This document shows, in pieces, positions 1-9,086 of a stretch of 64,000 nucleotides of DNA. A program made the translations under genes and the position numbers. Numbering within the stretch: the stretch's first letter is position 1; each line of letters begins with the position of its first letter. The notes beneath the pieces were generated by a model, which saw only the letters and a program-made list of their open reading frames with translations, had not been told where the DNA came from and ran no database searches. This stretch comes from Arcticibacter sp. (GTDB lineage Bacteria; Bacteroidota; Bacteroidia; 2-12-FULL-35-15), in the NCBI GenBank assembly GCA_021155045.1, contig JAJNQB010000006.1:279717-343716 (forward strand). The letters are read 5' to 3'.

Positions 1-2
1 GA

Positions 3-56
3 ATTGATAGTGGAGTGCTTTATACCATTTATGTTTTAGAATACGGTATCGAATAA
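3..56 (+). CDS. C-terminal tail of an upstream gene (partial)
   Basis: The window opens inside an open frame that ends in TAA at 54-56 and encodes about 17 residues ending in LEYGIE. The stop lies 15 bases before the GTG of the next gene, which fits a co-directional operon. The fragment is too short to assign to a family, and it could also be chance. Confidence 0.35.
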   Translation: MDSGVLYTIYVLEYGIE

Positions 57-71
57 TTTAATTTTAATTGT

Positions 72-1736
72 GTGAAAAAAATATTACTTATTGCTGTTTG
101 TTTTTTTGGATTACAAACTATTTCCGAATCTCAAACTAAAAATTACTGGATAGTTTTTAAAGATAAAAATTACAATTCATTTACTATAAACGAACCTCAA
201 AAATTTCTTTCTCAACGTTCGATTGAAAGAAGAATAAATCAAAATATAAAAATAACATCACATGATTTGCCTTTAAGCGATTTGTATTTGAATGTGCTAA
301 TAAGCAATGAAATTAATATTCTAAAAAAATCAAAATGGTTTAATGCCGTGTTGGTTGAGTGTGATGAAAATAAATTGCAACTAATTCAATCATTCAATTT
401 TGTTAAAAGCGTCAAACAAATTAATAATGACAATTTACCTTTAAAACAAAATAAATTTGAGTTAGAAGAAATATTCTCTCCCGTTTCTATACATGAAACC
501 ACAAGCAATCGAACTCCAATTTTTAATTATGGACTTTCATTAAATCAAGCAAACCAAATTGGTGCAGACTGTATGCATGCAAATGGTTATACAGGTCAAG
601 GCGTAGTAGTTGCAGTATTAGATGCTGGATTTTTTAATGTAAATATTTTGCCAGCATTCGATAGTTTAAGAATGAATAATCAATTGTTAGGTTGTAGAGA
701 TTTTGTTACTGGAGATACTTTGGTTTATGAAGACAATCAACATGGAATGATGGTTTTATCTACAATGGTTGGAAATATTCCAGGACGAATTGTAGGTACT
801 GCTCCCAAAGCAAAATATTGGTTATTAAGAACCGAAGAAGCTGCAACAGAAACAATCCAAGAAGAAATCAATTGGCTTGTAGGTGCCGAATTTGCTGATA
901 GTGTAGGGGCAGATATTATAAATTCATCTTTGGGTTATAGTTATTTTGATAATCCGGCTGATAATCATACTTATGCCGATATGGATGGAAACACAACGAT
1001 TATAACCAATGCTGCTGATTGGGCTGCAAGTAAAGGTATTTTTGTTTGCTCCAGTGCAGGTAATTCAGCTGGTCCACCTTGGTACAAAATTACAGCACCA
1101 GCCGATGCTGATAGTATTTTGACTGTTGGAGCAGTCGATTCCGCTGGATTTGCTACTGGATTCAGTTCTCGAGGACCAACATTTGATGGGCGCATAAAAC
1201 CAAATGTTGCAGCAAAAGGTTATCAATCTGTAATTGCAGCACCTTGGGGAGATATTCAGCAAGGAAATGGCACTTCTTTTTCATCACCAATCACTGCTGG
1301 AGCAGTTGCCTGTTTAAGGCAAGCAAATCCAACAAAAACAAATATGGAATTATTATATGCTATTCAGCAAAGTGCTAATCAAGCAAGCTCTCCTGATACA
1401 TTGATAGGATACGGCATTCCAAATTTTTGCATTGCAAATAGTTTGCTCACAAGTATTACTGAAAATATATTAACAGAAAACTTATTTGATAGTTATCCAA
1501 ATCCTTTTTCCAGCAATTTAAATATTTCTTATTATGCCTTTAATAGCGAAAAAATTAAAATAAGTTTTTATGATATAACAGGAAGGTTGGTTCTTGAACA
1601 GCAATTTTTACCCACTCCAAATGCATTAAATACTATTGAGCTGAAAGGTTTCGAAAAAATAAACAGCGGAATCTACTTTATTACGATGAGTAATTCAACA
1701 TCTTTAATCACAACTAAAAAAATCATTAAAAACTAA
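72..1736 (+). CDS. S8 subtilisin-like serine protease with T9SS type A sorting domain
   Basis: Secreted endopeptidase of the subtilase family. Residues 1-20 form a signal peptide. The catalytic triad is visible as D184 (VLDAGF), H224 (NQHGMM) and S402 (NGTSFSSP), with the oxyanion-hole Asn in SSAGNSAG. Residues from about 470 to 554 form a Por/T9SS type A sorting domain (YPNPFSSNL, then SGIYFIT and a terminal KKIIKN). The protein should therefore cross the inner membrane by Sec and the outer membrane by T9SS, to be released or anchored at the surface. The start is a GTG at 72, chosen because the signal peptide begins there. It sits 4 bases ahead of the next gene, so the two are probably co-transcribed. 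Substrate unknown. Confidence 0.93.
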   Translation: MKKILLIAVCFFGLQTISESQTKNYWIVFKDKNYNSFTINEPQKFLSQRSIERRINQNIKITSHDLPLSDLYLNVLISNEINILKKSKWFNAVLVECDENKLQLIQSFNFVKSVKQINNDNLPLKQNKFELEEIFSPVSIHETTSNRTPIFNYGLSLNQANQIGADCMHANGYTGQGVVVAVLDAGFFNVNILPAFDSLRMNNQLLGCRDFVTGDTLVYEDNQHGMMVLSTMVGNIPGRIVGTAPKAKYWLLRTEEAATETIQEEINWLVGAEFADSVGADIINSSLGYSYFDNPADNHTYADMDGNTTIITNAADWAASKGIFVCSSAGNSAGPPWYKITAPADADSILTVGAVDSAGFATGFSSRGPTFDGRIKPNVAAKGYQSVIAAPWGDIQQGNGTSFSSPITAGAVACLRQANPTKTNMELLYAIQQSANQASSPDTLIGYGIPNFCIANSLLTSITENILTENLFDSYPNPFSSNLNISYYAFNSEKIKISFYDITGRLVLEQQFLPTPNALNTIELKGFEKINSGIYFITMSNSTSLITTKKIIKN

Positions 1737-1740
1737 AAAC

Positions 1741-2412
1741 ATGAAAAATATAAAAATAACTTTTTTGTTTTCTTTTATCACCTGTTTTTCATATTCGCAG
1801 GATACTATTTTTAAAAGAAGTGGAGATATTATAATTGTAAAAGTTATTGAAATATCACCCAAAGAAGTTAAATATAAAAAAATTGATTTTCAAGATGGTC
1901 CAACGTATGTTGATTTTAAATCTTCCATCAAAGAAATTCATTTTTCGTCTGGATATAAAGAAATTTTTGCTGAGGAAGAAGTTATACAAACTCCTAAAAC
2001 AACCATAAATTATGGTTTACAAACTCCCACTCCTAGCCAAAGAATAGATGTGTGGGGTTCTCGGTTTAAATATCAAAATAGCTATTTGCATGAAAATCAA
2101 ATGCACAGTATGCTTTTAGGAACTAAAGACAAAAGATTAATAGGTTTAGTTGGTAAAGCAAAAGATGCCAAAAATATGCAATATATAGGTTTTGCAGGAG
2201 TTGCTTTTGGAGTAGCATCGTATTATTATTTGTTAAGAGGATTGGGTCTTTTTTCTAATTCTTACAATAGGTCGAATAGTAATAGTTATTTTACTACAAG
2301 CGGTTTTTTCTTGGCTGCAGCAGTTGCTTGTCCTATTGTTTCGGGTATAAACAAAGCCAAAAGAAATCAATACAACCGTGAAGCTGTGAGGCTTTATAAT
2401 GAAAGGTTCTAG
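1741..2412 (+). CDS. conserved hypothetical membrane protein
   Basis: I do not recognise a named family. The protein has a signal peptide (residues 1-19, ending YSQ). A beta-rich stretch (KRSGDIIIVKVIEI to KEIHFSSGYKE) follows, which resembles a short N-terminal module seen in many Bacteroidota hypothetical proteins. Two likely membrane segments lie at about 150-170 and 185-203. The last 20 residues are basic and hydrophilic (NKAKRNQYNREAVRLYNERF). It starts 4 bases after the protease stop and probably shares its transcript. No functional residue can be identified. Confidence 0.75.
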   Translation: MKNIKITFLFSFITCFSYSQDTIFKRSGDIIIVKVIEISPKEVKYKKIDFQDGPTYVDFKSSIKEIHFSSGYKEIFAEEEVIQTPKTTINYGLQTPTPSQRIDVWGSRFKYQNSYLHENQMHSMLLGTKDKRLIGLVGKAKDAKNMQYIGFAGVAFGVASYYYLLRGLGLFSNSYNRSNSNSYFTTSGFFLAAAVACPIVSGINKAKRNQYNREAVRLYNERF

Positions 2413-2479
2413 TATTTAACTCAATAAAAATTTTTTTCCACAAAATATCAAAAGGCTTCAATTTAAAAGCCTAAAAATG

Positions 2480-2487
2480 TATATTTG
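2480..2487 (+). promoter_or_regulatory. Bacteroidota -7 promoter box upstream of the E1 gene
   Basis: TATATTTG matches the Bacteroidota -7 consensus TAnnTTTG and lies 29 bases before the ATG at 2517. The -33 element is weak (T-rich only). Inferred from consensus. Confidence 0.5.
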
Positions 2488-2516
2488 TATTCAACGAAAA
2501 TAAATTAGTGTAGAAT

Positions 2517-4931
2517 ATGTCAACAGCAATAAGCGGAAACACAAAAGTTTCGGAATATATTAAAATAGTACTCGAAGATTATCGTATTGCTAACGAAAGC
2601 CGAGAAGCAAGTTTAATGGGTAGAAGAGAAGTTCTTACCGGCAAAGCAAAGTTTGGAATTTTTGGAGATGGGAAAGAAATTGCTCAATTGGCAATGGCTA
2701 AAGTTTTTAAAGAAGGTGATTTTCGCTCTGGATATTACCGTGATCAAACATTTATGTTTGCAACCCAAAATTTAACATTACAAGAATGGTTTGCCGGATT
2801 ATACGGTCACACTGATGCTGATGCAGAACCCATGAGTGCAGGGCGACAAATGGGAGGACATTTCGGAACTAAAAGTTTAAACCCTGATGGTACTTGGAAA
2901 GATTTAACCAAAATAAAAAATTCATCCCCCGATATTTCTCCTACTGGAGGGCAAATGCCTCGATTGTTGGGCTTAGCAATGGCCTCAAAATATTTTAAAC
3001 AAAATACGGAGTTACAAAAAGAGCCCTTTCAAAAATTTTCAAACAAAGGAAATGAAATTGCTTTTGGAACAATTGGCGATGCAAGCACATCAGAAGGTCT
3101 ATTTTGGGAAACTATAAATGCTGCAGGTGTTATGCAAATTCCAATGTTAGTGAGTGTTTGGGATGATGGTCACGGAATTTCTGTTCCTAAAAAATATCAA
3201 ACAACAAAAGAAAGTATTTCTGAAATTTTAAAAGGTTTTCAAAGAGAAAAAGATGGAGTAGGGTATGAAATATTTAAAACACGCGGTTGGGATTACCCTC
3301 ATTTAATTGAAACGTACGAAAATGCGACAAAAGTTTGTAGAGAAGAACATATTCCTGTTTTAATTCATGTGGAAGAAGTTACACAACCACAAGGACATAG
3401 TACTTCAGGTTCGCATGAACGATATAAAACAAAAGAACGTTTACAATGGGAAACAGAATTTGATGGAATTAAAAAAATGCGTGAGTGGATTTTATCAAAA
3501 AAATTAGCAACTGATACGCAACTAAATGAGATTGAAGAAAATGCTAAAAAAGCCGTAAGAGAAGCAAAATCTGCTGCATGGAATGCCTATTTAACTCCTA
3601 TTAAAAATGAACGTACAGAAGTTGTTCAATTGATGGATAATATATCCGAAAATTCAATCAATGCAGCTTTTATTACAAAAATAAAAACCGATTTAAATTC
3701 AATATTAGAACCTGTTAGGAGAGATATTTTATCTGCTGCAAGAGCTGTATTACGATTAACAAGAAACGAAAGCATAGCTGCAAAAGCGAAGCTTGCCGAT
3801 TGGATTAACGAATCCAAATTAGCCAATTATGATCGTTATAGTTCTTATTTACATAGCGAAGCAGATAGCAATGCTCTTTCTGTAAAGCCTGTAAATGCTG
3901 AATATCCATCAGACCCTAAATTGTTGGATGGACGAGAATTATTGAGAGCTAATTTTGATTATATCTTGAATAAATACCCGGAGGTTTTAATTTTTGGTGA
4001 AGATAGTGGCAAAATTGGTGGTGTAAATCAAGGGTTAGAAGGATTACAAGATAAGTACGGTGAAGTAAGAGTGTTTGATACAGGTATCCGTGAAGCAACA
4101 ATTATTGGTCAAGCAATAGGTTTAGCACTTAGAGGTTTACGCCCCATTGCTGAAATACAATATTTAGATTATTTGCTGTATGCATTGCAAATTATGAGCG
4201 ATGATTTAGCAACAATTCAATACCGTACCAAAGGCGGACAAAAAGCTCCAGTTATTATTCGCACAAGAGGACACCGATTAGAAGGCATTTGGCATAGCGG
4301 CTCTCCAATGGGAATGATTATAAATTCACTTCGAGGAATTCATATTTGTGTTCCAAGAAATATGACTCAAGCAGCAGGTTTTTACAATACATTATTAAAA
4401 GCAGATGAGCCAGCATTGGTTATTGAACCATTAAATGGTTATCGATTGAAAGAACAATTGCCTACAAATATTGGAGCATATACTGTTCCATTAGGAGTAG
4501 TTGAAACAATCAATGAAGGAAATGATATTACTTTAGTTACTTATGGTTCTTGTTGCAGGATTGCAATAGAAGCAATAAAGCAATTAGCAGAAGCTGATAT
4601 TTCAGTTGAATTAATTGATGTTCAAACGTTATTACCTTTTGATTTAAATCACTCAATTGTTGAGTCATTGAAAAAAACAAATCGACTTTTGATTTTAGAT
4701 GAAGATGTTCCTGGAGGCGCAAGTGCATATATTTTGCAAAAAATAGTAGAGGAGCAAGGTGGGTATAAATATTTAGATACTGAACCTATTACTTTGGCAG
4801 CAAAAGAACACAGACCTGCTTATGGCTCTGATGGTGATTATTTTAGTAAACCAAGTGCCGATGATGTTTTTGAAACAGCGTATGCAATGATGCACGAAAC
4901 TAACCCGTTAAAATTTCCAAAATTATTTTAA
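2517..4931 (+). CDS. fused alpha/beta 2-oxoacid dehydrogenase E1 component
   Basis: Thiamine diphosphate-dependent decarboxylase, E1 of a 2-oxoacid dehydrogenase complex, probably the branched-chain type. The alpha half (about residues 20-340) carries the ThDP/Mg motif GDASTSEG...N and the loop YRDQTF. A helical linker spans about 345-465, and the beta half (about 470-804) holds FGEDSG, EIQYLDYLLYA, GSPMG and the C-terminal transketolase domain. In most bacteria alpha and beta are separate genes; the fused form of about 800 residues is common in Bacteroidota. No E2 or E3 lies in this window, so they must be encoded elsewhere. A -7 promoter box lies at 2480. Substrate preference (pyruvate or branched-chain) cannot be fixed from motifs alone. 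Confidence 0.9.
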   Translation: MSTAISGNTKVSEYIKIVLEDYRIANESREASLMGRREVLTGKAKFGIFGDGKEIAQLAMAKVFKEGDFRSGYYRDQTFMFATQNLTLQEWFAGLYGHTDADAEPMSAGRQMGGHFGTKSLNPDGTWKDLTKIKNSSPDISPTGGQMPRLLGLAMASKYFKQNTELQKEPFQKFSNKGNEIAFGTIGDASTSEGLFWETINAAGVMQIPMLVSVWDDGHGISVPKKYQTTKESISEILKGFQREKDGVGYEIFKTRGWDYPHLIETYENATKVCREEHIPVLIHVEEVTQPQGHSTSGSHERYKTKERLQWETEFDGIKKMREWILSKKLATDTQLNEIEENAKKAVREAKSAAWNAYLTPIKNERTEVVQLMDNISENSINAAFITKIKTDLNSILEPVRRDILSAARAVLRLTRNESIAAKAKLADWINESKLANYDRYSSYLHSEADSNALSVKPVNAEYPSDPKLLDGRELLRANFDYILNKYPEVLIFGEDSGKIGGVNQGLEGLQDKYGEVRVFDTGIREATIIGQAIGLALRGLRPIAEIQYLDYLLYALQIMSDDLATIQYRTKGGQKAPVIIRTRGHRLEGIWHSGSPMGMIINSLRGIHICVPRNMTQAAGFYNTLLKADEPALVIEPLNGYRLKEQLPTNIGAYTVPLGVVETINEGNDITLVTYGSCCRIAIEAIKQLAEADISVELIDVQTLLPFDLNHSIVESLKKTNRLLILDEDVPGGASAYILQKIVEEQGGYKYLDTEPITLAAKEHRPAYGSDGDYFSKPSADDVFETAYAMMHETNPLKFPKLF

Positions 4932-4970
4932 TAGGATAAGCAGATTATAAAGATTCAATAATTACTTATT

Positions 4971-5753
4971 TTGAAATCAAAACTAAACATAATAATTATT
5001 GGTTCTGGCAATGTTGCAAATCAATTAGCAATTGCCTTTTTTGAAAAAAAATGCAACATTCTTCAAATTGTTGGACGCAACAAAAAGGAAGTTACAGCTC
5101 TTGCTAAAAAAGTTAAATCAAAAGCAAGTTTTGATTTTAAGTCAATTGATAAGTTTGCTGATATTTATGTTATAGCCGTAAAAGATGATGCAATAGAATT
5201 ACTTGCATCAAAATTAAAACTAGGAAATGCCTTGGTTGTACATACTTCAGGTGCAGTAAATGCATCTGTTTTGAAAAAATGTTCTAAAAATTATGGTGTG
5301 TTTTATCCGCTTCAAACAATTTCAAAAGATAAAAAAACAAAATTTAAAAAAGTTCCAATTTGTATCGAAGCAAATAATACATTTGCTATTGAAACACTTA
5401 AAAAAGCAGCAACTATTATCAGTAATAAAGTACAAATAATTAGTTCGGAGCAACGAAAAATAATTCATTTAGCAGCTGTATTTGCATGTAATTTTACAAA
5501 CTACATGTATGCCGTTTCGGAGAAAATTTTAAAAGAAAATAAATTGTCTTTTGATTTACTTCATACCTTGATTACAGAGACAGCAGAAAAAGCAACTCAT
5601 TGCAGCCCGTCTAAAAATCAAACAGGGCCAGCTATTCGAGAAGATAAAAAAACAATGCAGGCACATTTGTTGCTTTTAAAAAAAGATAAGCCTTTACAAG
5701 AAATGTATAAGCTACTGAGTACAGCGATAATTAAGATAAAGAATAATAAGTAG
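4971..5753 (+). CDS. Rossmann-fold/DUF2520 domain protein
   Basis: Two-domain protein resembling NADP-dependent reductases (ketopantoate reductase and F420-dependent reductase relatives). The N-terminal Rossmann domain begins with IIIIGSGNVANQLA. The C-terminal DUF2520 helical domain begins around residue 125 and includes HLAAVFACNFTNYMY and GPAIREDKKTM, the family signature. The start is a TTG at 4971, since the nucleotide-binding strand begins only 6 residues later. It heads a tight cluster (spacing 3, 29 and 2 bases) with the KdsC-like phosphatase, UbiA enzyme and Maf, an order I recall as conserved in Bacteroidota. Physiological substrate unknown. Confidence 0.85.
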   Translation: MKSKLNIIIIGSGNVANQLAIAFFEKKCNILQIVGRNKKEVTALAKKVKSKASFDFKSIDKFADIYVIAVKDDAIELLASKLKLGNALVVHTSGAVNASVLKKCSKNYGVFYPLQTISKDKKTKFKKVPICIEANNTFAIETLKKAATIISNKVQIISSEQRKIIHLAAVFACNFTNYMYAVSEKILKENKLSFDLLHTLITETAEKATHCSPSKNQTGPAIREDKKTMQAHLLLLKKDKPLQEMYKLLSTAIIKIKNNK

Positions 5754-5756
5754 GTA

Positions 5757-6278
5757 ATGGAAAATTTTAAAGTTAAATTAAAATCTATTAAAGCATTCAT
5801 TTTTGATATTGATGGAGTATTGACGGATGGCTCTGTGGCATTTTTTCCTAATGGCGAACAAGCTAAATTTTTAAATATTAAAGATTGTTATGCTTTACAA
5901 CATGCTATAAAAAAAGGATATAAAGTAGCGATAATTTCTGGTGGAAAATCCGAATCGATTAAACAAAAACTAAGTAACTTAGGCATTAGCGATATCTATC
6001 TTGGAAGCCATACAAAAATTGATAGTTATAAAGAGTTTATTGAAATTCATAATTTGAATGATAATGAAATTCTTTATGTTGGGGATGATATACCAGATTA
6101 TGAAGTAATGAAAAGGGTAGGTGTAGCAACTTGTCCGTATGATGCTGCTCAAGAAATAAAAGATATATGTATTTATATTTCTCCTAAAAAAGGAGGGAAA
6201 GGCGTTGCCAGAGATTTAATCGAACAAGTATTAAAAGTTCATGAAAAATGGATGGATGCTGAAGCATTAACTTGGTGA
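5757..6278 (+). CDS. kdsC: KdsC-like HAD phosphatase (3-deoxy-D-manno-octulosonate 8-phosphate phosphatase)
   Basis: HAD superfamily C0-type phosphatase that converts Kdo-8-phosphate to Kdo for the LPS inner core. Motif I is FDIDGVLTDG with nucleophile D17 and acid/base D19. Motif II is IISGG (Ser), motif III has the conserved Lys region SHTKIDSY, and motif IV is YVGDDIPDYEVM. The length of 173 residues matches the KdsC family, which lacks a cap and works as a tetramer. It begins 3 bases after the DUF2520 gene. The symbol is by family similarity; related YrbI-type phosphatases on other sugars cannot be fully excluded. Confidence 0.85.
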   Translation: MENFKVKLKSIKAFIFDIDGVLTDGSVAFFPNGEQAKFLNIKDCYALQHAIKKGYKVAIISGGKSESIKQKLSNLGISDIYLGSHTKIDSYKEFIEIHNLNDNEILYVGDDIPDYEVMKRVGVATCPYDAAQEIKDICIYISPKKGGKGVARDLIEQVLKVHEKWMDAEALTW

Positions 6279-6307
6279 TGTAAAAAAAATAAAATAAGAA
6301 AATTTTT

Positions 6308-7252
6308 ATGCTCTCATTTCTCAAATTAATTCGAATTCAAAATTTGCTAATTATTGCTTTTACGCAATACATGGTAAGATTTTGTTTGATACTTCCATTC
6401 TTGAAAGCTAGAAGTACTTATTTTGAATTACAACTTTCTGAACTTCAATTTTTTTTATTGGTATTATCAACTGTAATGATAGCAGCAGCAGGTTATATAA
6501 TCAATGATTATTTTGATGTGCGGATAGACAAAGTGAATAAGCCCGAGCGAATGGTTATTGATAAAGGTGTGAAAAGGCGTGTTGCGATGGGCGCTCATAC
6601 TGTTATAAATATTATAGCACTTTTAATTGCGTTGTATGTATCCTATTCTGTTGGGCATTGGAAATTAGCAGTTCTTCAATTTATTTGTGCTGCAGGTTTG
6701 TGGTTTTATTCAACAAATTTTAAAAGAATGTTTTTAATAGGAAATGTTGTAATAGCTTTATTTACAGCATTAGTCCCGCTCGTTGTTGGGATATATGAAT
6801 TACTACTAATATACGCTCATTATTTACCAATTGATGAAACATTAGATGTATCTAATATTTGGAGATGGGTATTAGGACTTTCTTTTTTTGCATTCATCAC
6901 TACATTATTAAGAGAAATTATTAAAGATATGGAAGATTTTGAAGGCGATTTTGAATATGGTTGTTATACTATGCCTATTGCAATTGGAATTAATAAATCA
7001 AAAATAATAGTTGTTGTTCTTTCTTTATTTACTATTGGTTGCTTAGGTTATTTACAGTTTTTACAAGTTCAATTAACGGATTTTATTTCTGTAACATATT
7101 TTGCTATTGCATTACAAATACCTTTTATTTTTTTAATTTATAAAACGATAAAAGCAACTGATAAAAAGCAATTTCGTATAGCTGGAAATACTGCTAAATT
7201 TATTATGTTTATGGGTGTTTGTTATTTATTTATAGTTGATTATTTAATGTAG
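6308..7252 (+). CDS. UbiA-family prenyltransferase (geranylgeranylglycerol-phosphate geranylgeranyltransferase-like)
   Basis: Integral membrane prenyltransferase with eight or nine hydrophobic segments. The first Asp-rich Mg/diphosphate motif is INDYFDVRIDKVNKPER at about residues 65-81. The second is less canonical (REIIKDMEDFEGD, about 203-215). Bacteroidota members of this group are usually annotated as geranylgeranylglycerol-phosphate geranylgeranyltransferase, but the real substrate in bacteria is uncertain and may be another isoprenoid acceptor. The gene lies between kdsC and maf, with Maf starting 2 bases after its stop, so it is clearly in the same operon. Confidence 0.85.
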   Translation: MLSFLKLIRIQNLLIIAFTQYMVRFCLILPFLKARSTYFELQLSELQFFLLVLSTVMIAAAGYIINDYFDVRIDKVNKPERMVIDKGVKRRVAMGAHTVINIIALLIALYVSYSVGHWKLAVLQFICAAGLWFYSTNFKRMFLIGNVVIALFTALVPLVVGIYELLLIYAHYLPIDETLDVSNIWRWVLGLSFFAFITTLLREIIKDMEDFEGDFEYGCYTMPIAIGINKSKIIVVVLSLFTIGCLGYLQFLQVQLTDFISVTYFAIALQIPFIFLIYKTIKATDKKQFRIAGNTAKFIMFMGVCYLFIVDYLM

Positions 7253-7254
7253 AA

Positions 7255-7836
7255 ATGAGTTTAGAAAAACTAAAAAATCGTAAATATATACTAGCATCAA
7301 AATCGCCACGCAGACAAGTTCTTTTAAAAGATCTTGGTCTTGAATTTGAAATTAAAACAAAAGAAGTAGATGAAAGTTTTTCTGAACATTTCAAAGCACA
7401 AGAAATACCACTTTATTTATCTAAAAAAAAAGCCGATGCTTTTGATGAAGAACTGGATGAAAATACTATTGTAATTACTGCCGATACTATTGTTTGGATT
7501 GATAATCAGGCTTTGAACAAACCAGAAAGCGAATCAGATGCAGTTCGTATGCTCAAACAATTGTCTGGAAGAAAACATGAGGTTTATACGGGCGTTACTT
7601 TAAAATCTAAAAGCAAAACAAAAAGTTTTTATTCTTTAACCAATGTTTATTTTAAAAGACTACAAGACTTTGAAATTGATTATTATGTTAAAAATTATAA
7701 TCCTTACGATAAAGCAGGTGCTTACGGGGCGCAAGAATGGATAGGCTACATTGCTGTTGAAAAAATAGAAGGCTCCTATTTTAATGTAATGGGATTGCCT
7801 GTGAAAGAATTATATGAAGAACTACTTTTGTTTTGA
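7255..7836 (+). CDS. maf: Maf-like nucleoside triphosphate pyrophosphatase
   Basis: House-cleaning pyrophosphatase acting on non-canonical or modified nucleotides (dTTP/UTP or m7GTP type). The signature near the N-terminus is LASKSPRRQVLLKDLG, followed by VDES, the central ITADTIVWID with a catalytic Asp, LNKPES, the SGRKHEVYTGV segment, and YDKAGAYGAQEWIG near the end. The length of 193 residues is typical. It is the last gene of the DUF2520-kdsC-ubiA-maf cluster. Its 3' end overlaps the 3' end of the opposing M16 peptidase by 15 bases. Confidence 0.93.
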   Translation: MSLEKLKNRKYILASKSPRRQVLLKDLGLEFEIKTKEVDESFSEHFKAQEIPLYLSKKKADAFDEELDENTIVITADTIVWIDNQALNKPESESDAVRMLKQLSGRKHEVYTGVTLKSKSKTKSFYSLTNVYFKRLQDFEIDYYVKNYNPYDKAGAYGAQEWIGYIAVEKIEGSYFNVMGLPVKELYEELLLF

Positions 7837-9063
7837 TAAATAATATAAAGTAGAACAGTTTTCTTTTCTAAAAATTTCATTCGATTGTTCCATTATTTTT
7901 TTATTTGTAACAGCCAAATATTTTTCTACTTCTAAATTAATCATATTAGCGTCTTCTAAAAGTTCTGCAACAGCAAGGTTTGTAGCTTTGTTTAAAACAT
8001 CCATCTCTCCGAATGAGTGGCTCGACTCAATTTTATTCTTAACTTTTGTTAATTCATTATCAGTAACCAATTCATTTTTTATTTTGTTTAATTCAAATTC
8101 AATCGCATCTTCAGCCTCTTCCATATTCACTCCAGCAGTTAATTTTCCAGTTACTATAAATAAACCTTTATCAAATTCTCCCAAAACAAAAGCGTTAATA
8201 TCACTAAACAGTTTTTTTTCTTTTATCAATGAATTATATAATCGGGATGAATTTCCTCTTGATAAAATGTCTGAAATCAAGTCAACAGTATAATAATCTT
8301 CATCTGTTCTTGCGCACATGTGATATGCTTTGTAAATAGCATTAAGCGGAACATCTCGTTCTACTGTTAGTTTTCTTTCTTCGGTTTGTTTTGGTTCTAC
8401 TGGCAACCCTCTTTTATTTTCTGGACCTTTTGGGATTGGGGAAAAATATTTTTTTGCAAGTTGTTTTACTTTATCAACCTCTACATTACCGGCAACAACC
8501 ATAATTGCATTGTTGGGGCAATAAAATTTTTTGAAAAAAGCTTTAACGTCATCCATCGTAGCATTTTCAATATGTGAAATTTCTTTTCCAATTGTATCCC
8601 ATTGATAAGGATGAACTTTATAAGCTAAGGGGCGCAATAGCAGCCAAACATCTCCGTACGGTTGATTCAAATAACGTTGTTTAAATTCTTCGATTACTAC
8701 ACTCCGTTGTACCTCTAAACTTTTTTCAGAAAAAGCTAAACTCAACATCCTATCACTTTCTAACCAAAATCCAGTCTCTATATTTTCTGTGGGTAGAGAT
8801 AAATAATAGTTTGTTATATCATTTGTAGTAAATGCATTGTTTTCTCCTCCAACTCTTTGTAAAGGCTCATCATAATTTTTAATATTTATGGAACCACCAA
8901 ACATTAGATGTTCGAATAAATGTGCAAACCCCGTTTGATTTGGATTTTCATCTCTTGAGCCTACATTATACAATATATTAATACAAGCCAATGGTGTTGA
9001 TTTGTCTTGATGTACAATTACTTTTAATCCGTTTTCTAATTCAAATCTTTCAAAATTTATCAT
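7822..9063 (-). CDS. M16 family zinc metallopeptidase
   Basis: Pitrilysin-type peptidase related to mitochondrial processing peptidase beta and PqqL/YmxG. The inverted zinc motif HxxEH is present as H48-L-F-E51-H52 in GFAHLFEHLMFGGS, and the distal ligand Glu lies in SVVIEEFKQR near residue 125. The second M16 half (about 200-400) contains the YKAYHMCAR and SRGNSSRLY segments. At 413 residues it is a single active-type subunit. Bacteroidota often pair such a subunit with an inactive partner gene, but none lies next to it here. It has no obvious signal peptide, so it is probably cytoplasmic. The FabK-like gene lies 23 bases upstream on the same strand. Confidence 0.9.
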   Translation of the reverse strand: MINFERFELENGLKVIVHQDKSTPLACINILYNVGSRDENPNQTGFAHLFEHLMFGGSINIKNYDEPLQRVGGENNAFTTNDITNYYLSLPTENIETGFWLESDRMLSLAFSEKSLEVQRSVVIEEFKQRYLNQPYGDVWLLLRPLAYKVHPYQWDTIGKEISHIENATMDDVKAFFKKFYCPNNAIMVVAGNVEVDKVKQLAKKYFSPIPKGPENKRGLPVEPKQTEERKLTVERDVPLNAIYKAYHMCARTDEDYYTVDLISDILSRGNSSRLYNSLIKEKKLFSDINAFVLGEFDKGLFIVTGKLTAGVNMEEAEDAIEFELNKIKNELVTDNELTKVKNKIESSHSFGEMDVLNKATNLAVAELLEDANMINLEVEKYLAVTNKKIMEQSNEIFRKENCSTLYYLSKQK

Positions 9064-9086
9064 AAAATGCTATTTGTTTCAGTTGT

